64,000 bases of DNA from JANQGH01 sp039177555 (GCA_039177555.1 JBCDFV010000021.1:1-64000), one strand, 5' to 3'; counted from the stretch's first letter, positions 16,109 to 24,355 are shown. Notes: generated by a model from the sequence alone, not told the origin. Program-made: numbers and translations.

Positions 16109-16993
16109 ATGGCCGCATCGGCCCGTCCCCGTCGCTCGCTGTTGTACATGCCCGGCTCCAACGCACGGGCGCTGGAGAAGGGGCGCAGCCTGCCGGCCGA
16201 TTGCCTGATCCTGGATCTTGAAGACGCGGTCGCGCCCGATGCCAAGCAAATGGCCCGCGAGCAGATCGCGGCGGCGTTGGCCGAGGGCGGCTATGGCGCG
16301 CGCGAACTGATCGTCCGGGTCAACGCGATGGACACGCCTTGGGGCTTCGACGATCTGGCGGCCATGGCCACGGTCGGCGCCCACGGCATTCTGCTCCCCA
16401 AGGTCGAAAGTGCCGACACGGTGCGCAAGGCCGGCGCGGCTTTGGCGGCAGCCGGTGCGCCGGACGATCTGGTGATTTGGTGCATGATGGAAACGCCCAT
16501 GGGCATCCTGCGTGCGGAGGAAATCGCCGGCGCGCCGCGCATGGCCGGCTTCGTGATGGGCACGTCGGACCTGGCGAAGGATCTGCATGCGGCGCACACG
16601 CCCATGCGTCTGCCCTTCGTCACGTCGCTGAGCTGGTGCCTCTTGGCCGCGCGGGCCTATGGCCTGGCGGTCGTCGATGGGGTCTATCTGGACCTGCAGG
16701 ATGATGAGGGATTCGAGGCCTCGTGCCGGCAAGGGCTGGACTTTGGCTTCGACGGCAAGACCTTGATCCATCCCAAGACCATCGCGGCGGCAAACCGCGT
16801 CTTCGCGCCGTCGCAAGCCGCGATTGAGGAGTCGCGCAAGATCATCGACGCCTTTCAGGCCGCGCAGGCGGAAGGCAAGGGCGTGGTTCTGGTCGACGGC
16901 AAGCTGGTCGAAAACCTGCATGTCGAAAATGCCAAGCGCCTGGTCGCGATGGCCGAACAAATCGCGCAGCTTGAGTCCGCATCGGCCGCGTAG
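16109..16993 (+). CDS. CoA-ester lyase of the HpcH/HpaI (malyl-CoA lyase / citrate lyase beta) family
   Basis: A 294-residue TIM-barrel protein. Seen: RRSLLYMPGSNARALEKGRS with the CoA-binding region, LILDLEDAVAPDAK (catalytic/metal-site Asp and Glu), ELIVRVNAMDTPWG, GILLPKVESADTV with the metal-binding Glu region, and WCMMETPMGIL. Then MGTSDLAKDL and DGKTLIHPKTIAAAN. These match bacterial CoA-ester lyases including malyl-CoA/beta-methylmalyl-CoA lyases and malyl-CoA thioesterase; the substrate cannot be set from sequence alone. Start chosen at ATG 16109 with GCGGAGG upstream; the frame is open further into asd. Likely co-transcribed with asd. Confidence 0.9.
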   Translation: MAASARPRRSLLYMPGSNARALEKGRSLPADCLILDLEDAVAPDAKQMAREQIAAALAEGGYGARELIVRVNAMDTPWGFDDLAAMATVGAHGILLPKVESADTVRKAGAALAAAGAPDDLVIWCMMETPMGILRAEEIAGAPRMAGFVMGTSDLAKDLHAAHTPMRLPFVTSLSWCLLAARAYGLAVVDGVYLDLQDDEGFEASCRQGLDFGFDGKTLIHPKTIAAANRVFAPSQAAIEESRKIIDAFQAAQAEGKGVVLVDGKLVENLHVENAKRLVAMAEQIAQLESASAA

Positions 16994-17054
16994 CCTGGAT
17001 CTAGCGGGTTACACCACACCTAGTTCTGCAGAAGGCGGGCAGCACAAAATGCTG

Positions 17055-17083
17055 TTGCAATCGGTGTGAGAGGCTGGTAAAAG
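17055..17083 (+). promoter_or_regulatory. Possible sigma-70 promoter for the candidate RNA at 17088
   Basis: TTGCAA at 17055-17060 and TAAAAG at 17078-17083 are separated by exactly 17 bases. Each matches four of six consensus positions (TTGACA, TATAAT). A start about seven bases after the -10 box would fall at about 17088-17090, where the ten-base-pair closing stem of the candidate RNA begins. The individual boxes are weak; the coincidence of spacing and start position is the main support. Confidence 0.35.
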
Positions 17084-17087
17084 AATA

Positions 17088-17220
17088 GGCGTCAGGCGAA
17101 GGGAGCGATCCCTTCCTGGCGGTTGGCCCCCCTCCTCCGAAGAAGTTGGTGCCCAACGCCATTGCCTGACGCCCGGTCGAACCCTTTCGGGTTCATGCGC
17201 GTTCGCATGTGTCGACTTTT
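17088..17220 (+). ncRNA. Candidate structured small RNA with an anti-Shine-Dalgarno-like C-rich loop
   Basis: GGCGTCAGGC (17088-17097) pairs perfectly with GCCTGACGCC (17164-17173). Inside are two more helices. AAGGGA/TCCCTT (17099-17114) is capped by a GCGA tetraloop. A nine-pair stem follows, TGGCG-TTGG (17117-17126, one bulged G) with CCAACGCCA (17153-17161), and its loop carries CCCCCCTCCTCC (17127-17138). Together they form a three-way junction. Directly after come GAACCC/GGGTTC (17179-17194) and ATGCG/CGCAT (17195-17208), enclosed by GTCGA/TCGAC and followed by TTTT (17217-17220). No coding frame explains this. The C-rich loop is complementary to ribosome binding sites, as in CCUCCUCC-motif small RNAs of alphaproteobacteria. 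I cannot assign a family, and the transcribed strand is inferred. Confidence 0.6.
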
Positions 17221-17870
17221 GCAATTCGCCTGGCACTGGCCTGCCGGGCGTTTCGCTTTTTCGGGGTCCGGGAAGGCAAGCGGCGAACCGTATTCCTACC
17301 CGTTCCACCGAGTTGGCCGTCGTTCCGTCAGCGTTAGCGCCAATCCGTCCAGGTTGCCCCTTCCGTTTCGTCGCATCGCACCGCCTTCCCGCCGACCCGC
17401 AGGGCTCCGACCGTTTCGACCGTCCCAAGCCCCCTTGCGCGTTTCCGTTCAATCCAGCCCGAAGGCCCAATCTCCCGAACCCGCCCGATGGTTTCGACAA
17501 CGTCGCCGCCATCGTCCCCGCCGCCGGGAAACCCGATCCGAAGACCTGATCTCCCGTCAAAGGCGCCCATAATGGGACCGCCGCCCCAACCGGTTCTGCC
17601 GCGCCAAACGATTTCAGGCCGAAACCTCAAACCCTCCAACGCTGCTTCCCCACCGGCCCTCACTCGTCCGCCAAACCATGCTCGACCCCGAAAGGCCTCG
17701 CCTGCCTGGCTTCCGCTTGAAAGCCCGCCCGACTGATCGTCACCCTCAACCGACCCGCAGGTCGCTTCGGACACCCGACTTCGCCGGACATGTCGACACG
17801 CTGCTTGCGTGCAAGGAAAGGTTCCTTCAAACTCACCTTGCGAACAACAAGAGAATGACGTTTCGAAGAA
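17221..17870. other. Gene-free C-rich, G-poor tract (possible Rho loading region)
   Basis: About 650 bases with no convincing gene. The + strand is strongly C over G: in 17341-17460 I count 55 C and 25 G in 120 bases, and the bias continues to about 17760. Coding genes nearby do not show this. Long C>G stretches are the hallmark of Rho utilisation sites, so Rho-dependent termination of rightward transcripts is a reasonable reading; the length is greater than needed for one site. Frames on both strands here give low-complexity Arg/Pro or Gly/Arg strings and are rejected. Confidence 0.45.
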
Positions 17871-17876
17871 GTTTTC

Positions 17877-17914
17877 TGTGCATAAATTTTAAAACTATCC
17901 CAAAACTATCCACA
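17877..17914. promoter_or_regulatory. Pair of DnaA-box-like sequences in an AT-rich patch
   Basis: TGTGCATAA at 17877-17885 is, on the other strand, TTATGCACA, an exact match to the relaxed DnaA consensus TTATNCACA. CTATCCACA at 17906-17914 differs by one base from TTATCCACA. Between them is the AT-rich AAATTTTAAAA and a direct repeat of AAAACTATCC (17891-17900 and 17902-17911, period 11). This could be a DnaA-regulated promoter, a DnaA-titrating site or part of an origin. Two boxes and no replication genes nearby are not enough to call oriC. Confidence 0.4.
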
Positions 17915-18276
17915 GGCTTTCCACGGCATTCGCCTTAGCCAGAACCAGTGCACGCAGAAGTGCAGCGTGAGGCATGGCTTTGCGGCACTTGGGAGCCCGA
18001 GATCAGGGTCGCCGCAGGCAAGCAGGAAATCGCCACCTTGCTTTGCTGGTGGCACAATAGCAATGCATCTTGGCATGGCCCAATACAGCGAGTCGGCACC
18101 CGGAACCGTCCGTGCTCGCGCACAAGTGTGCGCCAGAAGTGCTTGATCTTGCGATGATTTGACTCGGCATAGGGGCCGGCGTACATCATTGTCAACCAGG
18201 CCGTTAGACGGCCGATCGCCGCCCCCGCAGATGGTTTCTCACGCTTGGGCCCCTGTTGATTGAACCGAGGACAGCC
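17915..18276. other. Leader region upstream of sdhC, no gene recognised
   Basis: About 360 bases without a convincing ORF on either strand. It must contain the sdhCDAB promoter, but I see no clear -35/-10 pair or strong palindrome. CCGAGGA at 18266-18272 is the probable ribosome binding site for sdhC. Confidence 0.4.
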
Positions 18277-18675
18277 ATGGCAGCCGACGGACCCGCCACC
18301 AGCCGCCCCGTGTCGCCCCATATCTCGATTTACCGCTGGCAGATCAACTCTGTTCTGTCGATTCTGCACCGGGCCACGGGCGTTGCCTTGGCGGTTGGGA
18401 CCCTGCTGCTGGTCTACTGGCTGGTATCGGCGGCGGCGGGCCCCGATGCCTATCGCTCGGCACAGGGTTTCATAGGGTCGTTCATCGGCCAGATCCTGCT
18501 GATCGGCTGGGCCTGGGCCTTGTTCTATCATCTGTGCAACGGCATCCGGCATTTGGTCTGGGACGCCGGCTACGGCTTTGATCTGTCGGGCATGACGCGC
18601 TCCAGCATCATCGTGCTTGGGGCGGCGACGGGCATGACGGTGCTTGCCTTCATCATCGGCTGGATCGTCTGGTAG
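18277..18675 (+). CDS. sdhC: Succinate dehydrogenase cytochrome b556 subunit
   Basis: Membrane anchor subunit of complex II, binding heme b and ubiquinone with SdhD. The 132-residue product has the family start RPVSPHISIYRWQINSVLSI and LHRATGVALAVG, where Ser and Arg contribute to the quinone site. The heme-ligand helix contains LFYHLCNGIRHLVWDAG, with the axial His. Three membrane helices are visible. Start: ATG 18277, which gives a normal length; TTG at 18256 is in frame but unneeded. First gene of sdhCDAB, 11 bases before sdhD. Confidence 0.97.
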   Translation: MAADGPATSRPVSPHISIYRWQINSVLSILHRATGVALAVGTLLLVYWLVSAAAGPDAYRSAQGFIGSFIGQILLIGWAWALFYHLCNGIRHLVWDAGYGFDLSGMTRSSIIVLGAATGMTVLAFIIGWIVW

Positions 18676-18686
18676 GAGGCATCGGC

Positions 18687-19067
18687 ATGAGCATTCGCAC
18701 CCCTCTCGCCGTCGCCCGCAATCACGGTGCCGCCAAGGACGGCGTGCATCACTGGTGGATGCAGCGGCTGACCGCGCTCGCCCTGGTGCCGCTGGCGCTT
18801 TGGTTCGTGATCTCGATCATCAGCATGGCCGGCGCCAGTTACGAGCGGTTTACCGGCTGGGTCTCCAACCCGCTGGTCGCGGCCCTCTTGATCGCGCTGT
18901 TGGTGGCGACATTTTATCACGCCGCGATCGGTCTTCAGGTGATCTACGAGGACTATATCTCCAACCATCTGCGGCGCCGGATTGTCGACGTCGTCACCAA
19001 GTTTATCCTCACGCTGCTCGGGCTGGTCTCGATCATCGCGGTGATTGGATTGGCCGTGGGAGTGTAA
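18687..19067 (+). CDS. sdhD: Succinate dehydrogenase membrane anchor subunit
   Basis: The 126-residue product has three hydrophobic helices: about residues 30-52, 63-88 and 100-124. The N-terminal helix entry GAAKDGVHHWWMQRLTALAL and the central HAAIGLQVIYEDYI, with its conserved His and the Asp-Tyr pair, match alphaproteobacterial SdhD. It works with SdhC to bind heme and ubiquinone. It is seven bases upstream of sdhA, with ATG following TAGGAGG. Confidence 0.96.
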   Translation: MSIRTPLAVARNHGAAKDGVHHWWMQRLTALALVPLALWFVISIISMAGASYERFTGWVSNPLVAALLIALLVATFYHAAIGLQVIYEDYISNHLRRRIVDVVTKFILTLLGLVSIIAVIGLAVGV

Positions 19068-19074
19068 TTGAGCC

Positions 19075-20865
19075 ATGACAAGCGCATACGACATAGTCGA
19101 ACATGAACATGACGTGGTGGTCGTCGGTGCCGGCGGGGCGGGCCTGCGCGCCACCTTCGGGATGGCCGAACAGGGGCTGAAGACCGCCTGCGTCACCAAG
19201 GTCTTCCCCACCCGCAGCCACACGGTCGCCGCCCAGGGCGGCGTTTCGGCCTCGCTGGGCAATATGGGCGAGGATGACTGGCGCTGGCACATGTACGACA
19301 CCGTCAAGGGGTCGGACTGGCTGGGCGACCAGGACGCGATCGAATATATGTGCCGCGAGGCTGTGCCCGCGATCATCGAGCTGGAGCATTACGGCCTACC
19401 CTTCAGCCGCACCGAGGACGGCAAGATCTATCAGCGCGCCTTCGGCGGCATGACCACCCATTTCGGCGAGGGCATCGCCTACCGCACCTGCGCGGCGGCC
19501 GACCGCACCGGCCACGCCATGCTGCACACGCTGTACCAGCAGTCCTTGCAGTACGAGGCGGAATTCTTCGTCGAGTACATCGCGCTGGACCTGATTATGG
19601 ACGATGAGGGCGCTTGCCGGGGCGTGGTCTGCTGGAACCTGGACGACGGCAAGATCCACCGGTTCCGCGCCCACCAGACCGTGATGGCGACAGGCGGCTA
19701 CGGCCGCACCTATTTCTCCTGCACCTCCGCGCACACCTGCACCGGCGACGGCAACGCCATGGTGGCGCGCGCCGGCCTGCCGTTGCAGGACATGGAATTC
19801 GTGCAGTTCCATCCGACCGGCGTTTACGGCGCCGGCTGCCTGATCACCGAGGGTGTGCGGGGCGAAGGCGGCTATCTCACCAACGCGGAGGGCGAGCGCT
19901 TTATGGAGCGCTACGCCCCGTCGGCGAAGGATCTGGCCAGCCGCGATGTTGTCAGCCGGGCGATGACCGTCGAGATCCGCGAGGGCCGGGGGCATGGCGA
20001 CGACAACGATCATATCCATTTGCATTTGGAGCATCTGGATTCCGATATGATCCACCAGCGTCTGCCGGGCATCGCCGAGACAGCGCGGATCTTCGCCGAT
20101 GTCGACGTCACCCGACAGCCGATCCCCGTCTTGCCGACCGTCCACTACAACATGGGCGGCATCCCCACGAACGTGCATTGCGAGGTGGTCAACCCGACCG
20201 CGGACGACCCCAACCGCATCGTGCCCGGCCTGATGGCGATCGGCGAGGCGGCCTGCGTCTCCGTCCACGGCGCCAATCGCCTGGGGTCCAACTCGCTGCT
20301 CGACCTGGTCGTTTTCGGGCGCGCCGCCGCCCATCGCGCGGGCGAGACCGTCGAGAAGGGCTCCGCGCACAGAACGCTGCCGGGGGACGCGACGGACCGC
20401 GCGCTGGACCGGCTTGACCGGGTGCGCAATGCCCGGCCGGAGATACCGACCGCCGATCTGCGGCTGGAGATGCAGCGCACCATGCAGACCAATTGCGCGG
20501 TCTTCCGCACGGGCGAGGTGCTGGAGGAGGGCAAGCAGAAGCTGGACGTCGTCTGGTCGAAGCGCCCGGGCGTCGGCGTCAACGACAACTCCATGATCTG
20601 GAACAGCGATCTCGTCGAAACGTTGGAACTGGACAATCTGATGGTCCAGGCGGTCGCTACCCTGCATGGCGCGGTGAACCGGCATGAAAGCCGCGGCGCC
20701 CACGCGCGGGAGGACTTCCCGGAGCGCGACGACGAGAACTGGATGAAGCACACGGTCATCTGGGTCGACGACGAGGGCAAGAGCCGGATCGACTATCGCC
20801 CGGTGCATCTGCAACCCCTGACCAACGACGTGCAATCCTTCCCGCCCAAGGCGCGGGTCTATTGA
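19075..20865 (+). CDS. sdhA: Succinate dehydrogenase flavoprotein subunit
   Basis: SdhA oxidises succinate to fumarate with covalently bound FAD. The 596-residue protein shows the dinucleotide fold VVVGAGGAGLRATFGM, the histidyl-FAD attachment segment PTRSHTVAAQGG, and the substrate/catalytic region VQFHPTGVYGAGCLITEGVRGEGG with the conserved Arg. HGANRLGSNSLLDLVVFG closes the FAD site, and the C-terminal cap ends in PPKARVY. Length and motifs are normal. Overlaps nothing; sdhB follows after 50 bases. Confidence 0.98.
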   Translation: MTSAYDIVEHEHDVVVVGAGGAGLRATFGMAEQGLKTACVTKVFPTRSHTVAAQGGVSASLGNMGEDDWRWHMYDTVKGSDWLGDQDAIEYMCREAVPAIIELEHYGLPFSRTEDGKIYQRAFGGMTTHFGEGIAYRTCAAADRTGHAMLHTLYQQSLQYEAEFFVEYIALDLIMDDEGACRGVVCWNLDDGKIHRFRAHQTVMATGGYGRTYFSCTSAHTCTGDGNAMVARAGLPLQDMEFVQFHPTGVYGAGCLITEGVRGEGGYLTNAEGERFMERYAPSAKDLASRDVVSRAMTVEIREGRGHGDDNDHIHLHLEHLDSDMIHQRLPGIAETARIFADVDVTRQPIPVLPTVHYNMGGIPTNVHCEVVNPTADDPNRIVPGLMAIGEAACVSVHGANRLGSNSLLDLVVFGRAAAHRAGETVEKGSAHRTLPGDATDRALDRLDRVRNARPEIPTADLRLEMQRTMQTNCAVFRTGEVLEEGKQKLDVVWSKRPGVGVNDNSMIWNSDLVETLELDNLMVQAVATLHGAVNRHESRGAHAREDFPERDDENWMKHTVIWVDDEGKSRIDYRPVHLQPLTNDVQSFPPKARVY

Positions 20866-20915
20866 TCTTCAAACAGCCGGGCTTCGGCGACGAGCGAATG
20901 TGTAAGGACTGATTG

Positions 20916-21692
20916 ATGGTGGAACTCGCGCTGCCAAAAAACTCCCGGGTGACCCAGGGGGTTAGCCATCCGGTGCCCCAGGGTGCCAAGAACCCACGCC
21001 AGTTCCAGGTCTATCGCTGGAACCCGGACACAGGCAAAAACCCGCGCATCGATACCTACAACATCGATCTCGACAAGTGCGGCCCGATGGTTCTGGACGC
21101 GCTGATCCACATCAAGAGCGACGTTGACTCGACCCTGACGTTCCGCCGGTCCTGCCGCGAGGGCATTTGCGGCAGTTGCGCGATGAACATCGACGGCACC
21201 AACACGCTGGCCTGCATCCACGCCATCAGCGACATTGAGGGGCCGGTCAAGATCTATCCGTTGCCGCACATGCCGGTGGTGAAGGATCTGGTGCCCGACC
21301 TGAACCATGTTTACGCGCAGTACCAGTCGATCAAGCCGTGGCTAGAGGTCGAAAGCGCCGCGCCGAGCCGCGAGCGGCTGCAGTCGCCGGAGGATCGCGA
21401 AAAGCTGGACGGGCTCTACGAATGCATCCTGTGCTTCTGCTGTTCGACCTCGTGCCCGAGTTATTGGTGGAACGGTGACCGGTTCTTAGGCCCCGCCATT
21501 CTGCTGCAGGCCTATCGCTGGCTGGCCGACAGCCGCGACGAGCATATGGGCGAGCGGCTGGACGCGCTGGAGGATCCGTTCCGGCTCTATCGCTGCCACA
21601 CGATCATGAACTGCACCAAGACCTGCCCCAAGGGCCTGAACCCGGCCAAGGCGATCGCGGAGATCAAGAAGCTGATGATCGAACGCCGTTGA
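20916..21692 (+). CDS. sdhB: Succinate dehydrogenase iron-sulfur subunit
   Basis: SdhB passes electrons from FAD to quinone through three clusters. The 258-residue product contains the 2Fe-2S ligands in CREGICGSCAMNIDGTNTLAC-like form (CREGICGSC, then TLAC), the 4Fe-4S ligands in CILCFCCSTSCPSYWW, and the 3Fe-4S ligands in CHTIMNCTKTCPKGLNP. Start: a TTG precedes ATG 20916 directly; the ATG with AAGGA seven bases upstream is preferred. Last gene of sdhCDAB. Confidence 0.98.
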   Translation: MVELALPKNSRVTQGVSHPVPQGAKNPRQFQVYRWNPDTGKNPRIDTYNIDLDKCGPMVLDALIHIKSDVDSTLTFRRSCREGICGSCAMNIDGTNTLACIHAISDIEGPVKIYPLPHMPVVKDLVPDLNHVYAQYQSIKPWLEVESAAPSRERLQSPEDREKLDGLYECILCFCCSTSCPSYWWNGDRFLGPAILLQAYRWLADSRDEHMGERLDALEDPFRLYRCHTIMNCTKTCPKGLNPAKAIAEIKKLMIERR

Positions 21693-21729
21693 TCGCGGCG
21701 GTGGTCGGACGGCGGCGGGATCGGGTCCC

Positions 21730-23088
21730 GTGAACCTGGCCGGCATGCTGGCCGCGCGCTCGGACGAGGGCGCGCCGCTGCGTGTTGCGGTGATCGGCGC
21801 CGGCAAATTCGCAGCCATGTTTCTGGCCCAGGCCAGACGGACGAAGGGCCTGCACATCGTCGGCGTCGCGGATCTGGACGTTCAGCGCGCCCATGATGCG
21901 CTGACGGGCACTGGCTGGGCCCCCACACAATTCGACGCCAAAGACGTCGCCCGTGCCGTGCGCGCGGGGACGACCTTCGTCACCGACAATGCCTTCGACC
22001 TGATCGAGGATCCGGCGATCGAGATCGTGGTCGACGCCACCGGCAGCCCGCAGGCGGCGATCAGCCACGCGCTGGCTTGCCTGGAACACGGCAAGCATCT
22101 GGTCAATGTCACGGTCGAGGCGGATGTGCTCGCCGGGCCGCTGCTGGCGGAACGGTTTCGCCGCGCCGGCCTGGTCTATTCGCTGGCCTATGGCGACCAG
22201 CCGGCCCTGATCGCCGAGATGGTCGATTGGGCGCGCGCCACCGGGTTCGACGTTGTTTGCGCCGGCAAGGGTACGAAGTATCTGCCCGGCTTTGAATACA
22301 GCACGCCGGAAACTGTCTGGGACCATTACGGCCTGACCGCTGAGCAGGCGCGGCAGGGCGGCATGAACGCCCAGATGTTCAACAGTTTCCTGGACGGCAC
22401 CAAGTCGGCGATTGAAATGGCTGCGGTGTCGAATGCCTGCGACCTGACGCCGCCGCCGAGCGGACTGGCCTTTCCGCCCGTTGCGGCCGAGGGGCTGGCG
22501 CAAGCGCTGAAGCCCGTATCGGAAGGCGGCCTGGCCGCCCATGCCGGGACGGTCGAGGTCGTGTCGTCGCACTATCCGGATGGAAGCGAGGTCGACGGCG
22601 ACCTGCGCTGGGGCGTCTACGTGGTGTTTGAGGCACCGGACGACTATGTGCGCCGCTGTTTCGCCGAATACGGGCTGGCGACCGATGACAGCGGGCGCTT
22701 TGCCGCGATGTACAAACCCTATCACCTGATCGGGCTGGAACTGGGCATCAGCGTCGCATCGGCCGGGCTGCGCGGCGAACCAACGGGCGCACCGACCGGC
22801 TTTCGCGGCGACGTGGCGGCCGTCGCCAAGCGGCCCTTGGCGGCGGGCGACCGGCTGGACGGCGAGGGCGGCGCCACGGTCTATGGCCGGCTGGTGCCCG
22901 CGGAGCAGTCGTTAGCGGAAGACTGGCTGCCGATCGGCCTTGCCCATGGCATCCGCATGCGCGCGCCGGTCGACAAGGACCAGCCGTTGCGCTGGTCCGA
23001 TGTCGACATCGACGATACCTCGCCGGCGGTCGCCCTCAGGCGCGACATGGAGGCCGAGGCCAGGGCCGGACGCCTGCGCGATCACTGA
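21730..23088 (+). CDS. Predicted homoserine-dehydrogenase-like oxidoreductase with SAF domain
   Basis: A 452-residue protein of the COG4091 type. The N-terminal NAD-binding fold begins LRVAVIGAGKFAAMFLAQA and continues with VVDATGSPQAAISHAL and YGDQPALIAEMVDWAR. The C-terminal part has the SAF-type beta-clip region KRPLAAGDRLDGEGGATVYG and LAHGIRMRAPVDKDQPLRWSDV. Family members are called putative homoserine dehydrogenases, but several act on sugar acids, so the substrate is open. Start is GTG 21730. It lies 37 bases after sdhB and may be read from the same transcript. Its 3' end overlaps the convergent DUF1127 gene by seven bases. Confidence 0.83.
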   Translation: MNLAGMLAARSDEGAPLRVAVIGAGKFAAMFLAQARRTKGLHIVGVADLDVQRAHDALTGTGWAPTQFDAKDVARAVRAGTTFVTDNAFDLIEDPAIEIVVDATGSPQAAISHALACLEHGKHLVNVTVEADVLAGPLLAERFRRAGLVYSLAYGDQPALIAEMVDWARATGFDVVCAGKGTKYLPGFEYSTPETVWDHYGLTAEQARQGGMNAQMFNSFLDGTKSAIEMAAVSNACDLTPPPSGLAFPPVAAEGLAQALKPVSEGGLAAHAGTVEVVSSHYPDGSEVDGDLRWGVYVVFEAPDDYVRRCFAEYGLATDDSGRFAAMYKPYHLIGLELGISVASAGLRGEPTGAPTGFRGDVAAVAKRPLAAGDRLDGEGGATVYGRLVPAEQSLAEDWLPIGLAHGIRMRAPVDKDQPLRWSDVDIDDTSPAVALRRDMEAEARAGRLRDH

Positions 23089-23321
23089 CGCCAGGGCGCC
23101 TTGCGGAACTCGGTATCGACCTCGCTGCGGCTGAGCCCGATATCGCCCAGCATGCGGTCGTCCAGCCGCGCGAGTTGGCAGCGCTGGCGCGCACGCTCCG
23201 GCCATTCCCAGGTCATGGACGCGCCGAGGCGCGCAATGCCGGTAAGGATGCGCATGAACCGCGTGGGGCGGGCGGATTGCTGCTTGGCGTCTAATGAAAT
23301 GCACGATTCATAGGTCGACAT
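23082..23321 (-). CDS. DUF1127 small arginine-rich protein
   Basis: A 79-residue protein whose C-terminus has the DUF1127 signature RQRCQLARLDDRMLGDIGLS followed by RSEVDTEFRKAPW. Start at ATG 23321 is supported by GAGGAAG upstream; the frame continues further but without a better site. In Rhodobacter a DUF1127 protein (CcaF1) has been described as an RNA-binding factor that affects small RNA processing, so RNA binding is a fair guess. It is divergent from a LysR gene with about 150 bases between them. Confidence 0.86.
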   Translation of the reverse strand: MSTYESCISLDAKQQSARPTRFMRILTGIARLGASMTWEWPERARQRCQLARLDDRMLGDIGLSRSEVDTEFRKAPWRQ

Positions 23322-23470
23322 GGCTGCTTCCTCTTGGCTCAGGACCCACATCTCCGTGGTCCGTGACAAAACATGCAGCGTCGGAACAGTTCAGACAAAC
23401 GAATAGATTTTATGGCACGGATCAACATATCTGATGTTAAGATGCCTCTGTCAGAGACAGGAGACCGGCC

Positions 23471-24355
23471 ATTCATCCGACATTCGACATCGATGTCCTG
23501 CGCACGCTGATCGCGTTCGCGGACACGGGCAGCTTCACCAAATCCGCCGAGCGGGTGCATCGCACCCAGTCGGCCGTCAGCATGCAGATGCGCCGGTTGG
23601 AGAAACAGGTCGACCGGCCGCTGTTCGAACGCCAGGGCCGCGACCTGCAACTGACCGCCGACGGCCGCACCCTGGTGTCGTTCGGCCGCCGGATCTTGAA
23701 GATCCACGAGGAAGCGGTCGGCAACTTTACCGAGGCCAAGCTGACCGGCACCATCAAGGTCGGCACGCCGGACGATTACGCGCTGAGCATTCTGCCGACC
23801 CTGTTTTCGCGCTTCGCGGAGACGTATCCGGACGTGCATCTGGAGGTGCTGTGCGCCGCGTCCGAACGCCTGCGCGAGCATCTGAACGCCGGCGATCTAG
23901 ACATGGCGATCGTCACCTGCAACGACGAGCGCGAGGCGGCGGACGGCATCGTCCTGTCGCAGGACCCCATCGTCTGGGTAACGTCGGAGACGCATGACAC
24001 CCATCTGCAACGCCCGCTGCCGCTGGCCTTGTTTACCGAGCCGTGCCAGTTCCGGCGCTGGGGCTTCGAGGCGCTGGACCGTGCCAATATCGGCTATCGC
24101 GTCGCCTATTCCAGCGCCAACATGTACGCGCTGTTCGGCGCCGTTCTGGCCGGCCTGGCCGTGACCGTGGTGGCACAGACCTCCATGGTGCCGGGCATGC
24201 GGGTCCTGCGGCCGGACGAGGGCTTTCCCAGCATGCCCATGGCCACCGTGGCCCTGTTCCAGCCCAATGGCCGCAAGAACACGGCGAGCACGCGCCTTGT
24301 CGACCACATCGTCGACAGTTTCCGGTCTCGCGACCCCGAAAGGCTGGTTTCCTGA
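23471..24355 (+). CDS. LysR-family regulator with apparent ATT start codon
   Basis: The effector domain and most of the DNA-binding domain are clear (SFTKSAERVHRTQSAVSMQM, then PLFERQGRDLQLTADGR). ATG-, GTG- and TTG-initiated reading would start only at GTG 23555, deleting the first helix of the HTH. In the same frame the missing residues FDIDVLRTLIAFADTGSFTK are encoded upstream. The frame is closed by TAA at 23438 and contains no ATG, GTG or TTG before 23555. ATT at 23471 lies seven bases after AGGAG (23459-23463), which gives a 294-residue protein of normal LysR length. A rare ATT start is therefore the best reading. Divergent from the DUF1127 gene; target unknown. Confidence 0.85.
   Translation: MHPTFDIDVLRTLIAFADTGSFTKSAERVHRTQSAVSMQMRRLEKQVDRPLFERQGRDLQLTADGRTLVSFGRRILKIHEEAVGNFTEAKLTGTIKVGTPDDYALSILPTLFSRFAETYPDVHLEVLCAASERLREHLNAGDLDMAIVTCNDEREAADGIVLSQDPIVWVTSETHDTHLQRPLPLALFTEPCQFRRWGFEALDRANIGYRVAYSSANMYALFGAVLAGLAVTVVAQTSMVPGMRVLRPDEGFPSMPMATVALFQPNGRKNTASTRLVDHIVDSFRSRDPERLVS

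Noticed and set aside
17009..17774. Leftward frames of 183 and 146 codons in the 17 kb region
   Set aside because: The translations are Gly/Arg/Ser-rich low-complexity sequence, without a domain or good start site, and follow from the C-rich strand bias; they also cross the RNA helices.
17877..17914. Chromosomal replication origin
   Set aside because: Only two DnaA-box-like sites are present and no replication or segregation genes are near; gene strand does not switch here. It is kept only as a regulatory candidate.
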